Positions 19,239 to 28,100 of a stretch of DNA of 64,000 bases are shown here, one piece after another. Position 1 is the stretch's first letter; each line of letters begins with the position of its first letter. The notes beneath the pieces are model-generated. The model had not been told where the DNA came from, did no database searches, and saw nothing but the letters and a program-made list of their open reading frames with translations. A program made the position numbers and the translations under genes. Source of the DNA: Shewanella indica (GTDB lineage: Bacteria; Pseudomonadota; Gammaproteobacteria; Enterobacterales; Shewanellaceae); contig NZ_NIJK01000040.1 of assembly GCF_002836975.1 (NCBI RefSeq), positions 27,623 through 91,622 on the forward strand, read 5' to 3'.

Positions 19239-20507
19239 TCAGGATGGACGATAAAATTGCGGCATGATCCGTACCGTTTTGATCATGTTGTCGGCCACTT
19301 CTACCACTTCCATAGGGTAACCTGCGAGTCTCAGGCTAGTGTTGGCCTGGGGGATCTCTTCCAGATATTCCAGGATCAAACCATTGAGGGTCTTGGGGCC
19401 GTCGGTTGGGAAGTCCCACTCCATCTCTTTGTTGAGGTCGCGGATGTTGATGGTGGCATCGATCAGGAAGCTGCCATCCTGCTGCGGGGTAATATCTTCG
19501 CTGGGAGTGGTGATCATGGAAGTGGTAAAGTCGCCGACGATTTCTTCAAGAATATCTTCCAGCGTCACCAATCCTTGAATATCCCCGTATTCATCTACCA
19601 CCAGGCCGATGCGTTCCTTGTTGTGCTGGAAGTTGGCCAATTGCACGTTGAGCGGCGTGCCTTCGGGAATAAAGTACAGCTCTTTTACAGCCCTAAGCAG
19701 GGAAGATTTACTGAACTGTTCCTTGGATTGCAGTCTTAACGCATCACGCAGATGCACAAAACCTACGGCATCATCTATGTTGTCACGATACAGGAGTACC
19801 CGGGTATGCGGGCTCTGAATAACCTGTTTGTTGATGCTTTTGAAGTCATCATTGACATTGATGGCGTAGAGTTCAGAGCGGGGCACCATGATGTCTTCCA
19901 CAGTGACCTTCTCCAGATCCAGAATTGACAACAACATTTCCTGGTGGCGTCTGGGGATAAGGGCTCCTGCTTCATGAACAACAGTGCGGAGTTCCTCCTG
20001 GCTCAGGGCATCATCGGCACGTATGGTGCGGATCCCCATTAGTCTGAGTATGAAAGACGTGATGATGTTGACGCTTTTGACCAGAGGCAAAAACAGCCAT
20101 AACAACCACTTGAGTATCAGGCTTGATGGGAAGGCGATGCGTTCTGGATGCAGTGCAGCCACAGTCTTGGGCGTCACTTCGGCAAACACTAATACCACGA
20201 GTGTCAGTACCCCGGTGGCGATGGCTAATCCCAAGTCGCCCCAGAGTCGGATACCCAGAATCGTGGCGATTGAGGAGGCGAGAATATTAACCAGGTTATT
20301 GCCTATGAGGATCAGGCCTATGAGTTTGTCGGGACGGTCGAGTAGTTTGATGGCGCGTTTGGCACCTTTGTGGCCATTATTGGCCAGATGACGCAACCGG
20401 TAGCGGTTTAGGGTCATCATGGCGGTTTCCGAACCGGAAAAATACGCCGAAATCAGGATTAACAGCAGGAGAATTATCAGGAGTATGCCGGTCGATATAT
20501 CGTCCAA
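19239..20507 (-). CDS. corB: CNNM/CorB-type membrane protein with CBS pair (YfjD)
   Basis: A 422-residue protein of the DUF21-CBS-CorC_HlyC architecture, implicated in magnesium/cobalt homeostasis. The DUF21 membrane domain occupies about residues 1-190 (ISAYFSGSETAMMTLNRYRLRHL). Tandem CBS domains follow (VEDIMVPRSELYAI; LVVDEYGDIQGLVTLEDILEEIVGDF), then a CorC_HlyC C-terminal domain. The start is TTG (MDDISTGILL), supported because residues from there align with E. coli YfjD. The corB-ypjD pair next to ffh is conserved in E. coli. Confidence 0.92.
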   Translation of the reverse strand: MDDISTGILLIILLLLILISAYFSGSETAMMTLNRYRLRHLANNGHKGAKRAIKLLDRPDKLIGLILIGNNLVNILASSIATILGIRLWGDLGLAIATGVLTLVVLVFAEVTPKTVAALHPERIAFPSSLILKWLLWLFLPLVKSVNIITSFILRLMGIRTIRADDALSQEELRTVVHEAGALIPRRHQEMLLSILDLEKVTVEDIMVPRSELYAINVNDDFKSINKQVIQSPHTRVLLYRDNIDDAVGFVHLRDALRLQSKEQFSKSSLLRAVKELYFIPEGTPLNVQLANFQHNKERIGLVVDEYGDIQGLVTLEDILEEIVGDFTTSMITTPSEDITPQQDGSFLIDATINIRDLNKEMEWDFPTDGPKTLNGLILEYLEEIPQANTSLRLAGYPMEVVEVADNMIKTVRIMPQFYRPS

Positions 20508-20566
20508 AAAGGGGCCCCGTCAGGAATAGCGAAAGTTAGTAAATACTGGCAATTGGATGGAGTGTC

Positions 20567-20598
20567 AAGTCAGGCAAAGGTCTAGCCCTGCCTGACTT
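20567..20598 (-). terminator. Hairpin between ypjD and corB
   Basis: AAGTCAGGCA (20567-20576) and TGCCTGACTT (20589-20598) form a perfect 10-bp stem in the 99-bp gap between the two minus-strand genes. No U tract follows on the minus strand, so it may act as a processing or partial-termination signal. Confidence 0.4.
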
Positions 20599-20606
20599 AA
20601 TTCAGA

Positions 20607-21395
20607 TTAGCTCAGGATAAGTTCTTTGACGATGCGGGCGCCAAAGTAAGCCAGAGAGAGCAGGCTGGCACCGGTCAGACTGTAGATCACTGCCGTGCGG
20701 ATACGGCAACCCACGGTATATTGCTGCCACAGCATAGCGATATAGACGAACCAGGCCAGAATGGAAAGTACCGCCTTGTGACCCTTGCCATCGGCAAACA
20801 TATCATCAAGGAAAATAAAGCCGGTGGCCAGCGACAGACTCAGCAGAATCACCCCTATGATGATCAGATGATACAGCTGCTTCTCTACCGTCATCAGTGG
20901 CGGAAGCGCGGGGTTCAAAATCAGTTGCTTTTTCTTTAGCTTATTTTGGATTACAGCCAGTTGTATGGCGTAAAGCGCTGCTATCATCAAGGCACTGTAG
21001 GCCATCAGTGACAATACCACGTGGACCAATACTTCAGGGTGCACTTCAAAATGAGTGATGTACTTAGGTGGCAAAAGCCATAACAGGGATACGGATATCA
21101 CGGAGCAGGCGTACACCACAGGTACCAGCACAATGACCTTGATACGTGAAAGTACCAAGGTAAAGGCCAGGGCGATAATCCAGTTCACCATGGATATTAC
21201 ATTGGTCAGACTGAAATTCTGGCCATCGACAGTAAAGATTGCCTGGTACAAGGCTGCAGCGTGCAGTATCACACCCAAAGCGGCAAAACCGGCAACGGTG
21301 CGGCGGTTGGGCCCCTCGGCGTGAAACAAGCGGCTTGTCACTAATATCAGCGCTATGCTGTAGAAAAACATCGCGGCAGCAGAGAGAATGACCAT
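20607..21395 (-). CDS. ypjD: YpjD, CcsA-like cytochrome c assembly family membrane protein
   Basis: A 262-residue inner-membrane protein with about eight hydrophobic segments and the cytochrome-c-assembly family signature region around VHVVLSLMAYSALMIAALYAIQLAVIQNKLKKK. Despite the family name, the E. coli homologue has no proven role in heme handling. It diverges from ffh with a 296-bp spacer, as in enterobacteria. Confidence 0.88.
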   Translation of the reverse strand: MVILSAAAMFFYSIALILVTSRLFHAEGPNRRTVAGFAALGVILHAAALYQAIFTVDGQNFSLTNVISMVNWIIALAFTLVLSRIKVIVLVPVVYACSVISVSLLWLLPPKYITHFEVHPEVLVHVVLSLMAYSALMIAALYAIQLAVIQNKLKKKQLILNPALPPLMTVEKQLYHLIIIGVILLSLSLATGFIFLDDMFADGKGHKAVLSILAWFVYIAMLWQQYTVGCRIRTAVIYSLTGASLLSLAYFGARIVKELILS

Positions 21396-21642
21396 CTGGG
21401 ATTAACCTATCCTTATGTGTAATTGGCCTCTGTGGGCAGCTTTAGAAAACTTGCAGGTATTAGAATAACATGAGCCACCGGTAATTGGGCAGTGACCCAG
21501 ACGACAAAATTACTCAGTGCCCAGTAGATTAGTGCGTAATAAAGGGTAATTGGTTCCCGTCAAAAACATTCATTTGTACCTTGATAAGCGTCTATTTAAC
21601 CCCATGTTGAGAACAGGGCTGCATTAATACTCCGGCTATAGT

Positions 21643-21648
21643 TATAAT
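21643..21648 (+). promoter_or_regulatory. ffh: Probable -10 box for ffh
   Basis: TATAAT, 44 bp upstream of the ffh ATG, matches the consensus exactly. No convincing -35 lies 16-18 bp upstream. The rest of the 21396-21691 spacer shows nothing else. Confidence 0.5.
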
Positions 21649-21691
21649 ATGCCCCATCATTTTACATTCATAAACGGTATAGAACTGGACG

Positions 21692-23065
21692 ATGTTTGAG
21701 AATCTCACCGACAGATTGTCCCGCACCCTGAAAAATATCAGTGGTCGGGGTCGCTTGACTGAAGAGAACGTGAAGGACACCCTGCGCGAAGTTCGTATGG
21801 CACTGCTGGAGGCCGATGTGGCTCTGCCTGTGGTGCGGGAATTTGTCAGCAGCGTCAAAGAACGTGCCGTTGGCCAGGAAGTGGCTAAGAGCCTGACCCC
21901 TGGGCAGGTATTTGTCAAAATCGTTCAGAGTGAACTGGAAAAAGCCATGGGGGAGGCCAACGAGGCTCTCAATCTGGCCGCTCAGCCACCTGCTGTATTG
22001 ATGATGGCAGGACTGCAGGGCGCGGGTAAAACCACCAGTGTTGCCAAGCTGGGTAAGTTCCTGCGAACCAGACAGAAGAAGTCTGTGCTTGTGGTCAGTG
22101 CCGACGTATACCGTCCGGCGGCGATCAAGCAGCTGGAAACCCTGGCCAATGAAGTCGAAGTCGAATTTTTCCCATCGGACGTCAGCCAAAAGCCGGTGGA
22201 TATCGCCAATGCCGCCATCGCTTACGCCAAGCGTAAGTTTATTGATGTAGTCATTCTGGATACCGCCGGTCGCCTGCATGTGGACGAGGCGATGATGGAT
22301 GAAATCAAGGCGTTGCACGCCGCGGTCAAGCCGGTTGAAACCCTGTTTGTGGTTGACGCCATGACAGGTCAGGATGCGGCCAATACTGCCAAGGCCTTTA
22401 ATGAAGCGCTGCCGCTGACCGGGGTGATCCTCACCAAGGTGGATGGTGATGCCAGAGGCGGTGCCGCCCTGTCCATTCGTCACATCACAGGTAAACCGAT
22501 TAAGTTCCTGGGTGTGGGTGAAAAAACTGATGCGCTCGAGCCTTTCCATCCAGACCGGGTAGCTTCCCGTATTCTGGGAATGGGTGACGTGTTGTCGCTC
22601 ATCGAAGAAGTTGAGCGCGGTGTCGATAAGGAAAAAGCCCTTAAGCTGGCTTCTAAAGTGAAGTCAGGCGGCAGTTTTGACCTGGAAGACTTCCGTGAGC
22701 AGCTGCAGCAGATGAAGAATATGGGCGGCATGATGGGGATGCTGGAAAAACTACCCGGCGTTGGTCAACTGCCTCCCGATGCTTTGGCGCAGGTGCAAAA
22801 CGGTAAGCTCACAGGTCAAATGGAAGCTATTATTAACTCCATGACGCCAAATGAACGTAAGCGTCCGGATATGATCAAAGGCTCACGAAAACGCCGCATA
22901 GCTGCCGGTTCAGGCACTCAAATTCAAGATGTAAACCGCTTGCTGAAGCAGTTTACCCAGATGCAGAAAATGATGAAGAAAATGTCTGCCAAAGGCGGCA
23001 TGCATAAGATGATGCGCGGCCTGGGAGGCATGCTGCCTCCGGGAATGAAGTTCCCTGGTCGCTGA
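21692..23065 (+). CDS. ffh: Signal recognition particle protein Ffh
   Basis: The SRP54 homologue binds 4.5S RNA and signal sequences of inner-membrane proteins and docks with FtsY. The 457 residues comprise an N domain, a G domain with GLQGAGKTTSVAKL (P loop), DTAGRLHVDE and TKVDGDARGGAALS, and a methionine-rich M domain from about residue 325 (QMKNMGGMMGMLEKLPG; ending MHKMMRGLGGMLPPGMKFPG). The length and all motifs are as expected. Confidence 0.98.
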   Translation: MFENLTDRLSRTLKNISGRGRLTEENVKDTLREVRMALLEADVALPVVREFVSSVKERAVGQEVAKSLTPGQVFVKIVQSELEKAMGEANEALNLAAQPPAVLMMAGLQGAGKTTSVAKLGKFLRTRQKKSVLVVSADVYRPAAIKQLETLANEVEVEFFPSDVSQKPVDIANAAIAYAKRKFIDVVILDTAGRLHVDEAMMDEIKALHAAVKPVETLFVVDAMTGQDAANTAKAFNEALPLTGVILTKVDGDARGGAALSIRHITGKPIKFLGVGEKTDALEPFHPDRVASRILGMGDVLSLIEEVERGVDKEKALKLASKVKSGGSFDLEDFREQLQQMKNMGGMMGMLEKLPGVGQLPPDALAQVQNGKLTGQMEAIINSMTPNERKRPDMIKGSRKRRIAAGSGTQIQDVNRLLKQFTQMQKMMKKMSAKGGMHKMMRGLGGMLPPGMKFPGR

Positions 23066-23162
23066 TACAGAATAACCTTACCAGGAAGCTGAAAACCTTC
23101 CTTAGCTATTGTCCCGCTTGGGATAAGCTGTGAATGGGCGTTGTAAAATTAGCCGGGATCGG

Positions 23163-23190
23163 TTGCAATCGCCCGAAAGTCAGGTAAAAT
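23163..23190 (+). promoter_or_regulatory. rpsP: Promoter of the rpsP operon
   Basis: TTGCAA (23163-23168), a 16-bp spacer and TAAAAT (23185-23190) predict a start near 23197 and a leader of about 84 nt before rpsP. Confidence 0.6.
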
Positions 23191-23280
23191 CTTCCGGCTT
23201 TCTATCTGGGACTCTTCGCGAACACGGGGTTCCAGTTTTTATTTTTGCTGAAAAGCAAATCATTAGAGGATAAAGAACGC

Positions 23281-23532
23281 ATGGTTACCATTCGTTTAGC
23301 TCGTGGTGGCGCTAAAAAGCGTCCATTTTACAACATCGTTGTTGCTGATAGCCGCAATGCCCGTGACGGTCGTTTCATTGAGCGTGTAGGTTTCTTCAAC
23401 CCTCTGGCCAAAGGTCAGGAAGAAACTCTGCGCCTGGATCTGGACCGTGTTGAGCACTGGGTTTCAAACGGTGCTGCAACTACAGAACGCGTAGCAAAAC
23501 TGATCAAAGACGCTCGTAAAGCAGCTGCTTAA
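23281..23532 (+). CDS. rpsP: 30S ribosomal protein S16
   Basis: An 83-residue S16 starting [20 protein letters not shown], with [17 protein letters not shown] following. The frame is open upstream to a TTG at 23245, but the ATG at 23281 matches the universal N terminus and has AGAGGA upstream. It is the first gene of rpsP-rimM-trmD-rplS. Confidence 0.98.
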   Translation: MVTIRLARGGAKKRPFYNIVVADSRNARDGRFIERVGFFNPLAKGQEETLRLDLDRVEHWVSNGAATTERVAKLIKDARKAAA

Positions 23533-23553
23533 TAGCGTTTAAGGTATAGATTG

Positions 23554-24084
23554 ATGAGCAGTAACCCACAGCCAATCGTGTTGGGCAAACTTGGTTCCAG
23601 CTATGGCGTTAAAGGTTGGCTGAAAATCACCGCCTATACCGATTCTGTTGAAGGTATTTTTGACTATTCACCTTGGCTCATTAAAGAGCAGGGCGAATGG
23701 CGTGAAGTGAAGGTCACCCAGTGGCGCTATCAGGGCAAGGCGGTTGTTGCCGCACTTGAAGGGGTAGAGACACGGGAGCGGGCGCAGATGCTCACTAACT
23801 GTGAGATCGGCATACTGCCTGAGCAGATGAAAGACCTGCCGGAAGATGAATTCTACTGGCGCGATCTTATCGGCTGCGAAGTGATCAACACCAAGGGCTA
23901 CAACATGGGCAAGGTCGATCAGATCGTGGAAACAGGATCCAACGACGTCTTGCTGGTGAAGGCTAACGCCAAAGATAGCTTTGGCAAAGCGGAACGTATG
24001 ATCCCCTTTGTCACCGAACAGTTCATCAAAGAGGTGAACGTTTCGGCAAAACAGATTTTAGTGGATTGGGATCCGGACTTCTGA
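23554..24084 (+). CDS. rimM: Ribosome maturation factor RimM
   Basis: A 176-residue 30S assembly factor that binds S19 and the 16S head domain. The N-terminal RimM domain carries [17 protein letters not shown] and the C-terminal PRC-barrel has [13 protein letters not shown] and DVLLVKA. I chose ATG 23554 over the adjacent TTG 23551; AAGGT lies about 9 nt upstream. It sits 21 bp after rpsP and 16 bp before trmD. Confidence 0.96.
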   Translation: MSSNPQPIVLGKLGSSYGVKGWLKITAYTDSVEGIFDYSPWLIKEQGEWREVKVTQWRYQGKAVVAALEGVETRERAQMLTNCEIGILPEQMKDLPEDEFYWRDLIGCEVINTKGYNMGKVDQIVETGSNDVLLVKANAKDSFGKAERMIPFVTEQFIKEVNVSAKQILVDWDPDF

Positions 24085-24100
24085 GTCGAGGAAACAGCTT

Positions 24101-24844
24101 ATGTGGTTAGGGGTCATCACCCTGTTCCCGGAGATGTTTCGAGCAGTAACAGACTTTGGCGTGACGGGTCGGGCCGTGAAGAATGGCCTGCTGGAAGTAC
24201 AGATGTGGAATCCCAGGGATTTCACCCATGATAGACACAACACTGTGGACGACAGACCTTATGGTGGTGGTCCCGGAATGTTGATGATGGTTCAGCCCCT
24301 TCGCGATGCCATTCATGCAGCCAAGGCTGCGGCAGGTGAGGGAGCCAAGGTGATATATCTGTCACCTCAGGGACGCAAGCTGACTCAGCAAGGCGTGTCT
24401 GAGTTGGCACTATCATCCAAGCTGATCCTGGTGTGCGGTCGCTACGAAGGTATCGATGAGCGCATCATTCAGACGGAAGTGGATGAGGAGTGGTCGGTTG
24501 GTGATTACGTGCTCTCGGGCGGTGAATTGCCGGCAATGACCCTGATAGATTCGGTTTCGAGACTGGTTCCCGGCGTGCTGGGCAAACAGGCCTCGGCAGA
24601 GCAGGATTCCTTCTCTGACGGATTATTGGATTGTCCTCACTATACCCGGCCTGAATGTCTTGATGGACTGGATGTTCCGGCGGTGTTGCTCAGCGGCAAC
24701 CACGAACAAATTAGACGCTGGCGTCTACAGCAGAGTTTGATAAGAACACTGCAGCGACGGCCAGAATTATTTGAAAATCTAGCTCTGACTGACGAACAGA
24801 CGACTCTATTAGCGCAGTTCGTTGACGCAATGGACTCAGCCTAG
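24101..24844 (+). CDS. trmD: tRNA (guanine-37-N1)-methyltransferase
   Basis: It methylates G37 of tRNAs to prevent +1 frameshifting, using SAM bound in a trefoil-knot SPOUT fold. The 247 residues include [20 protein letters not shown], the loop [27 protein letters not shown] and the knot segment [17 protein letters not shown]. It is co-transcribed with rimM and rplS. Confidence 0.98.
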   Translation: MWLGVITLFPEMFRAVTDFGVTGRAVKNGLLEVQMWNPRDFTHDRHNTVDDRPYGGGPGMLMMVQPLRDAIHAAKAAAGEGAKVIYLSPQGRKLTQQGVSELALSSKLILVCGRYEGIDERIIQTEVDEEWSVGDYVLSGGELPAMTLIDSVSRLVPGVLGKQASAEQDSFSDGLLDCPHYTRPECLDGLDVPAVLLSGNHEQIRRWRLQQSLIRTLQRRPELFENLALTDEQTTLLAQFVDAMDSA

Positions 24845-24878
24845 TCGCAGCTCAGTTAATTCTAGAACGGAGTAAGTT

Positions 24879-25232
24879 ATGAACAACATCATTAAAATGC
24901 TCAACGATGAGCAAATGAAAAAAGACGTACCTGATTTCGGTGCCGGTGATACCGTAGTCGTTCAGGTTCGTGTTAAAGAAGGTGACAAAGAGCGTCTGCA
25001 GGCCTTTGAAGGCGTGGTTATCGCTAAGCGTAACCGCGGTCTGCACTCTGCATTTACCGTACGTAAGATCTCTAATGGTGAAGGTGTTGAGCGTGCTTTC
25101 CAAACGCACAGCCCAATGATTTCCAGCATCGAAGTTAAGCGTCGTGGTCGCGTTCGTCGTGCCAAGCTGTACTATCTGCGTGAGCGTTCAGGTAAGTCTG
25201 CACGTATCCGTGAGAAGCTGGCTACTAAATAA
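24879..25232 (+). CDS. rplS: 50S ribosomal protein L19
   Basis: A 117-residue L19 with [43 protein letters not shown] and [18 protein letters not shown]. Codon use is strongly biased, as in highly expressed genes. It is the last gene of the operon; a terminator begins 34 bp downstream. Confidence 0.98.
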   Translation: MNNIIKMLNDEQMKKDVPDFGAGDTVVVQVRVKEGDKERLQAFEGVVIAKRNRGLHSAFTVRKISNGEGVERAFQTHSPMISSIEVKRRGRVRRAKLYYLRERSGKSARIREKLATK

Positions 25233-25266
25233 GCCGCTATATAAAGACGCAAGTGTTCGCACAGAG

Positions 25267-25290
25267 ACCCGCCTATATGGCGGGTTTTTG
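25267..25290 (+). terminator. Rho-independent terminator of the rpsP-rplS operon
   Basis: ACCCGCC (25267-25273) pairs with GGCGGGT (25279-25285) and is followed by TTTTTG. Confidence 0.92.
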
Positions 25291-25592
25291 TTTTCAGCCG
25301 TAAATCACCTCCATAGCAGAAGGTGGACATTCAGCTATGCCAGACGAAGGTTTCTATTAGAAATTTCCCCCCGCAGTAATCACTGCTCAGCTTTCATCTT
25401 GGAAATGTAAACCCTAAATATCGCATATGGGCATAAGCTCCTGGCAAGAGGCTTTTATAGAAAAGTGTTAATGTATTTTAGGGTGACACTATTATCTTCT
25501 ATTGAGATTATTGATGTTTGGGTGATTCTGTTGCAGGTTTATAGGCGATATATTTTTCACTACACATCGTTTTCCATTAAAGCTGGGGTTGG
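25291..25592. other. AT-rich upstream region of the CsrB-type RNA
   Basis: About 300 bp with no supported gene, probably part of the long regulatory region of the RNA gene. I see nothing specific in it. Confidence 0.4.
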
Positions 25593-25610
25593 TGTGCGAG
25601 ATATCTCACA
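25593..25610. promoter_or_regulatory. Inverted repeat upstream of csrB: UvrY/GacA-like or CRP-like site
   Basis: TGTGCGAGATATCTCACA is an 18-bp near-palindrome centred about 177 bp before the predicted RNA start. It matches the GacA/UvrY form TGTAAG-N6-CTTACA at 9 of 12 fixed positions, and its inner 16 bp fit a CRP box TGTGA-N6-TCACA with one mismatch. UvrY activates csrB from a distal site in E. coli. Which regulator binds here cannot be decided from sequence. Confidence 0.5.
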
Positions 25611-25741
25611 AGGTTGTGAGACAAACAAGAGTTAAATAGCGGGTTTTGTCACTGAAAAATAATTAAACCATTTAAAATTAATTGCTTACCAACCTTGTTT
25701 TGATTGCTGCAAAAAAGTTGCAAGAGTTATTGGGCGGTTTA

Positions 25742-25771
25742 TGTACAACTCCTGGGCCGGGATTGTATTAG
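25742..25771 (+). promoter_or_regulatory. csrB: Candidate csrB promoter
   Basis: TGTACA (25742-25747) and TATTAG (25766-25771) with an 18-bp spacer predict a start near 25778, just before the first AAGGA motif at 25786. Confidence 0.5.
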
Positions 25772-25777
25772 TATTTA

Positions 25778-26180
25778 AATCATCCAAGGACAAGGATGAT
25801 TCAGGGAACAAGGTCAGGAAGGCCTCAACCGTGAGGAACACGGTCCAGGGATAACTCAAGGAAGATGCTTATCAGGATGATGGCAAACAGGGAAAGCTAC
25901 TGACCCAAGGAATATGGTCAGCGTCAGGAAGACGAAACAGGATGTATTGAAAGGATGCACAAGGACGATACAGGACACGCTTAAGGACAGAGCAAGGCCC
26001 GATCAAGGGATAATCGGGACTAAGGGAACAGGTACGCAAGTACAGGGACTCACCAGGATGGTACAGGGAGCGCAGGACGCACGGCAGACGCATGGATGGT
26101 GCAGGGAAGCAACTTAATAGCTGGAAGGCTTAACAGAGAAACAGATGGGCGCGGCTTAATTGTCGCGCCCTTTCTTATTT
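25778..26180 (+). ncRNA. csrB: CsrB/CsrC-type CsrA-sequestering small RNA
   Basis: About 400 nt with at least 20 ARGGA/ARGGGA motifs, for example at 25786, 25792, 25815, 25858, 25873, 25907, 25925, 25938, 25951, 25961, 25971, 25983, 26054 and 26073. It ends in a strong terminator. No coding sequence explains the spacing; a 67-codon ORF inside has no recognisable features. In the CsrB family such GGA motifs bind and titrate CsrA. Location supports the call: in E. coli csrB lies next to yqcC, and here yqcC-truC-yqcA begins 1.6 kb downstream. Likely activator: a BarA/UvrY-type system through the upstream palindrome. The exact 5' end is uncertain. Confidence 0.9.
26147..26180 (+). terminator. Terminator of the CsrB-type RNA
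   Basis: GGGCGCG (26147-26153) pairs with CGCGCCC (26164-26170), followed by TTTCTTATTT. Confidence 0.9.
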
Positions 26181-26272
26181 CGGGGCTTTGAGAATAGATA
26201 AACTCAGTCGCTTCATACTCTGAATTTTAATGGCAGAACAACCCTAACTAGCTTTCATGGGTAGAGAAGGCC

Positions 26273-26662
26273 TCATCGACACCTGCCCGAATTGCACCCG
26301 CCTCCTGAGCCACAACCGCCACCGACACTGCCCCTGGCCGTTGGCGCTTCATGCCATTCGGGTTCGGGAAAGATGGGCCATTCGATTTTCTGGATTTGTT
26401 TGCCGTGCATCAGAATATGGCCGCGATACTGGTTGATGCCATCGGTACTGAACTCAAACATAAAGCGTGCCTTCCAGCACAGACCATTCCGGCCACCTAT
26501 GCTGGGACGCGCCGACTCCATGGCGATGGCAAGCATCTGCACCTTTTGTCGCTGGCATTCCCTTTCGGCAAATACCCGGCTGAGTTCGGCCATTTGTCGC
26601 AGCTGCCAGAAAAACGCAGCAATCATAACCAGCGCTGCGATCAGTAGAAAATCTGTCATCAT
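26273..26662 (-). CDS. DUF3301 family protein with Cys/Gly-rich tail
   Basis: A 129-residue protein with an N-terminal membrane anchor (FLLIAALVMIAAFFWQLRQ), then the conserved-looking ESARPSIGGRNGLCWKARFMFEFSTDG of DUF3301. The C terminus is GSVGGGCGSGGGCNSGRC, with three Cys that might bind metal. The start overlaps the stop of the upstream DUF3549 gene by 4 nt (ATGA), so the two are translationally coupled. A second ATG at 26659 could also be used. Function unknown. Confidence 0.8.
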   Translation of the reverse strand: MMTDFLLIAALVMIAAFFWQLRQMAELSRVFAERECQRQKVQMLAIAMESARPSIGGRNGLCWKARFMFEFSTDGINQYRGHILMHGKQIQKIEWPIFPEPEWHEAPTARGSVGGGCGSGGGCNSGRCR

Positions 26663-27672
26663 TCTGTGGTCGCCCTGAACAGACCGCCAATGGCGCCGGA
26701 TAGGCGGTCACTGCGGTGAGGATTGCGAAGTTCGCTCAATACCTGGGTACGTATCCCGGGTATGGCCACAATATCAGCAAAGATTTGATTAAAGAAGCTT
26801 TGCTCCTGTAAAGCCAAAGCCTCGAGATAAATTTTGCGGCATCCATCCTGTTTCAGACTAAGCCAGCAGCGGGCGGCGATGGCAACCAAGGCATCAATAT
26901 TTAGCGCTTGTTGCTTGTTCAGCTCAGTTATCGCCTGTTGGCAGAGTTCGGGGTGAGACGCCAAGGCGCGAAGGAAGTAAACCTTATGTTCGGGGGCCGC
27001 TTCTTTGAATGCCTGGAAGAGCGTTTCGGCAAGCGGCTCAGGCAGCAATATATGTTCCAATTGCTGGCAAAGGGCAATCTGTACCTCGGCGGCGCCTTTG
27101 TTCAATCCTTGTTGCAACAGGGCTGAGTGATCCAGTTCATTGACCCTGGCACAGATATCCGCCAGCCCTTGCAGTCCCAGATGTTGCCAGTTTTCGGCTG
27201 CCACCTTGCCGCTCAGGTATTGGCAGGCATATTCATACTGTACAGAAGCGGCTTGTCCCAATTGTTTACGCACCAAGGCGTTGAATAGGGCCAATTTTTC
27301 CTGCGATGGCTTGAAACTGAAGGGATGATTGGCCATCTGTTGCTGCTGGGCTTCGCTCAGTTCACGGGTCAGGTTTTCCCCCATGGCTTCAAGCAGCATT
27401 TGAATAAACTGGCTACGCGCAGCTGGGACCAGGAGTCCGCGCTCATCCAAGGGTAATTTCAGGAACCAGATATATTGCTGATTGCTGCCATCCCAGAACA
27501 CCAGGGCAAACTGGGCATGCCCTTGTATGGGAAAGGGGTAAGGGCTTTGAAGGGCTTCTATTTGATGAAAAGCCATGGGATCTATGTGCTGCACCCTGCG
27601 GCCGAGATCATAGACCTGATACTGGGTGTTGGCGGCGGTGAGAAGTTCGCTGAGGGTAGTGATACTGTCCAT
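26659..27672 (-). CDS. DUF3549 family protein
   Basis: A soluble protein of about 337 residues starting MDSITTLSELLTAANTQYQVYDLGRRVQHI. The frame is open to 27747, but the first 25 codons there look non-coding and would run into the divergent yqcC promoter region. It has helical, Ala/Gln-rich composition and no catalytic motif I recognise. It is paired with the DUF3301 gene downstream and divergent from yqcC. Function unknown. Confidence 0.8.
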   Translation of the reverse strand: MDSITTLSELLTAANTQYQVYDLGRRVQHIDPMAFHQIEALQSPYPFPIQGHAQFALVFWDGSNQQYIWFLKLPLDERGLLVPAARSQFIQMLLEAMGENLTRELSEAQQQQMANHPFSFKPSQEKLALFNALVRKQLGQAASVQYEYACQYLSGKVAAENWQHLGLQGLADICARVNELDHSALLQQGLNKGAAEVQIALCQQLEHILLPEPLAETLFQAFKEAAPEHKVYFLRALASHPELCQQAITELNKQQALNIDALVAIAARCWLSLKQDGCRKIYLEALALQEQSFFNQIFADIVAIPGIRTQVLSELRNPHRSDRLSGAIGGLFRATTE

Positions 27673-27776
27673 GCTCGTTTGACTCTTGTACAACAAATGC
27701 GGTGCATTATAGGGATAAGCTTGGCCCGATGGTATGATTGACGCCAATTTATTGTTTTGGATCTATGAGGTAACAG

Positions 27777-28100
27777 ATGCCTTTTCTGGCGACTGAAAAA
27801 CTCCTGTTGGCCATAGAGGTCGAATTGAAAGCGCTGGGAATGTGGAGCGCAACGGCTCCTGGCGCGACTGCCATGGCCAGCCAGGCGCCCTTTGCCTGTG
27901 ACAGTATGGCGTTTGAAGCCTGGTTGCAGTTTATTCTGTTGCCGAAAATGCGCGCGCTGATAGAAGCACAAATGCCGCTGCCATCAGCTATAGCAACTGC
28001 GCCTATGGCCGAGCATGTATGGGGTGAAGCGCCCACATATCGTAATTTGATCACTTTGTTGAGAACCTTGGATGAACTCCTTACCAAACAAGCAAGATGA
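27777..28100 (+). CDS. yqcC: YqcC family protein
   Basis: A 107-residue protein matching YqcC (DUF446), with FEAWLQFILLPKMRALIEAQMPLP as the recognisable core. E. coli has the same yqcC-truC-yqcA order. GAGGT precedes the ATG. Its 3' end overlaps truC by 29 bp. The biochemical function is unknown. Confidence 0.88.
   Translation: MPFLATEKLLLAIEVELKALGMWSATAPGATAMASQAPFACDSMAFEAWLQFILLPKMRALIEAQMPLPSAIATAPMAEHVWGEAPTYRNLITLLRTLDELLTKQAR

Noticed and set aside
25914..26117. 67-codon ORF and a 73-codon antisense ORF inside the CsrB-type RNA
   Set aside because: No ribosome binding site or protein features; the region is explained by GGA motifs and a terminator.
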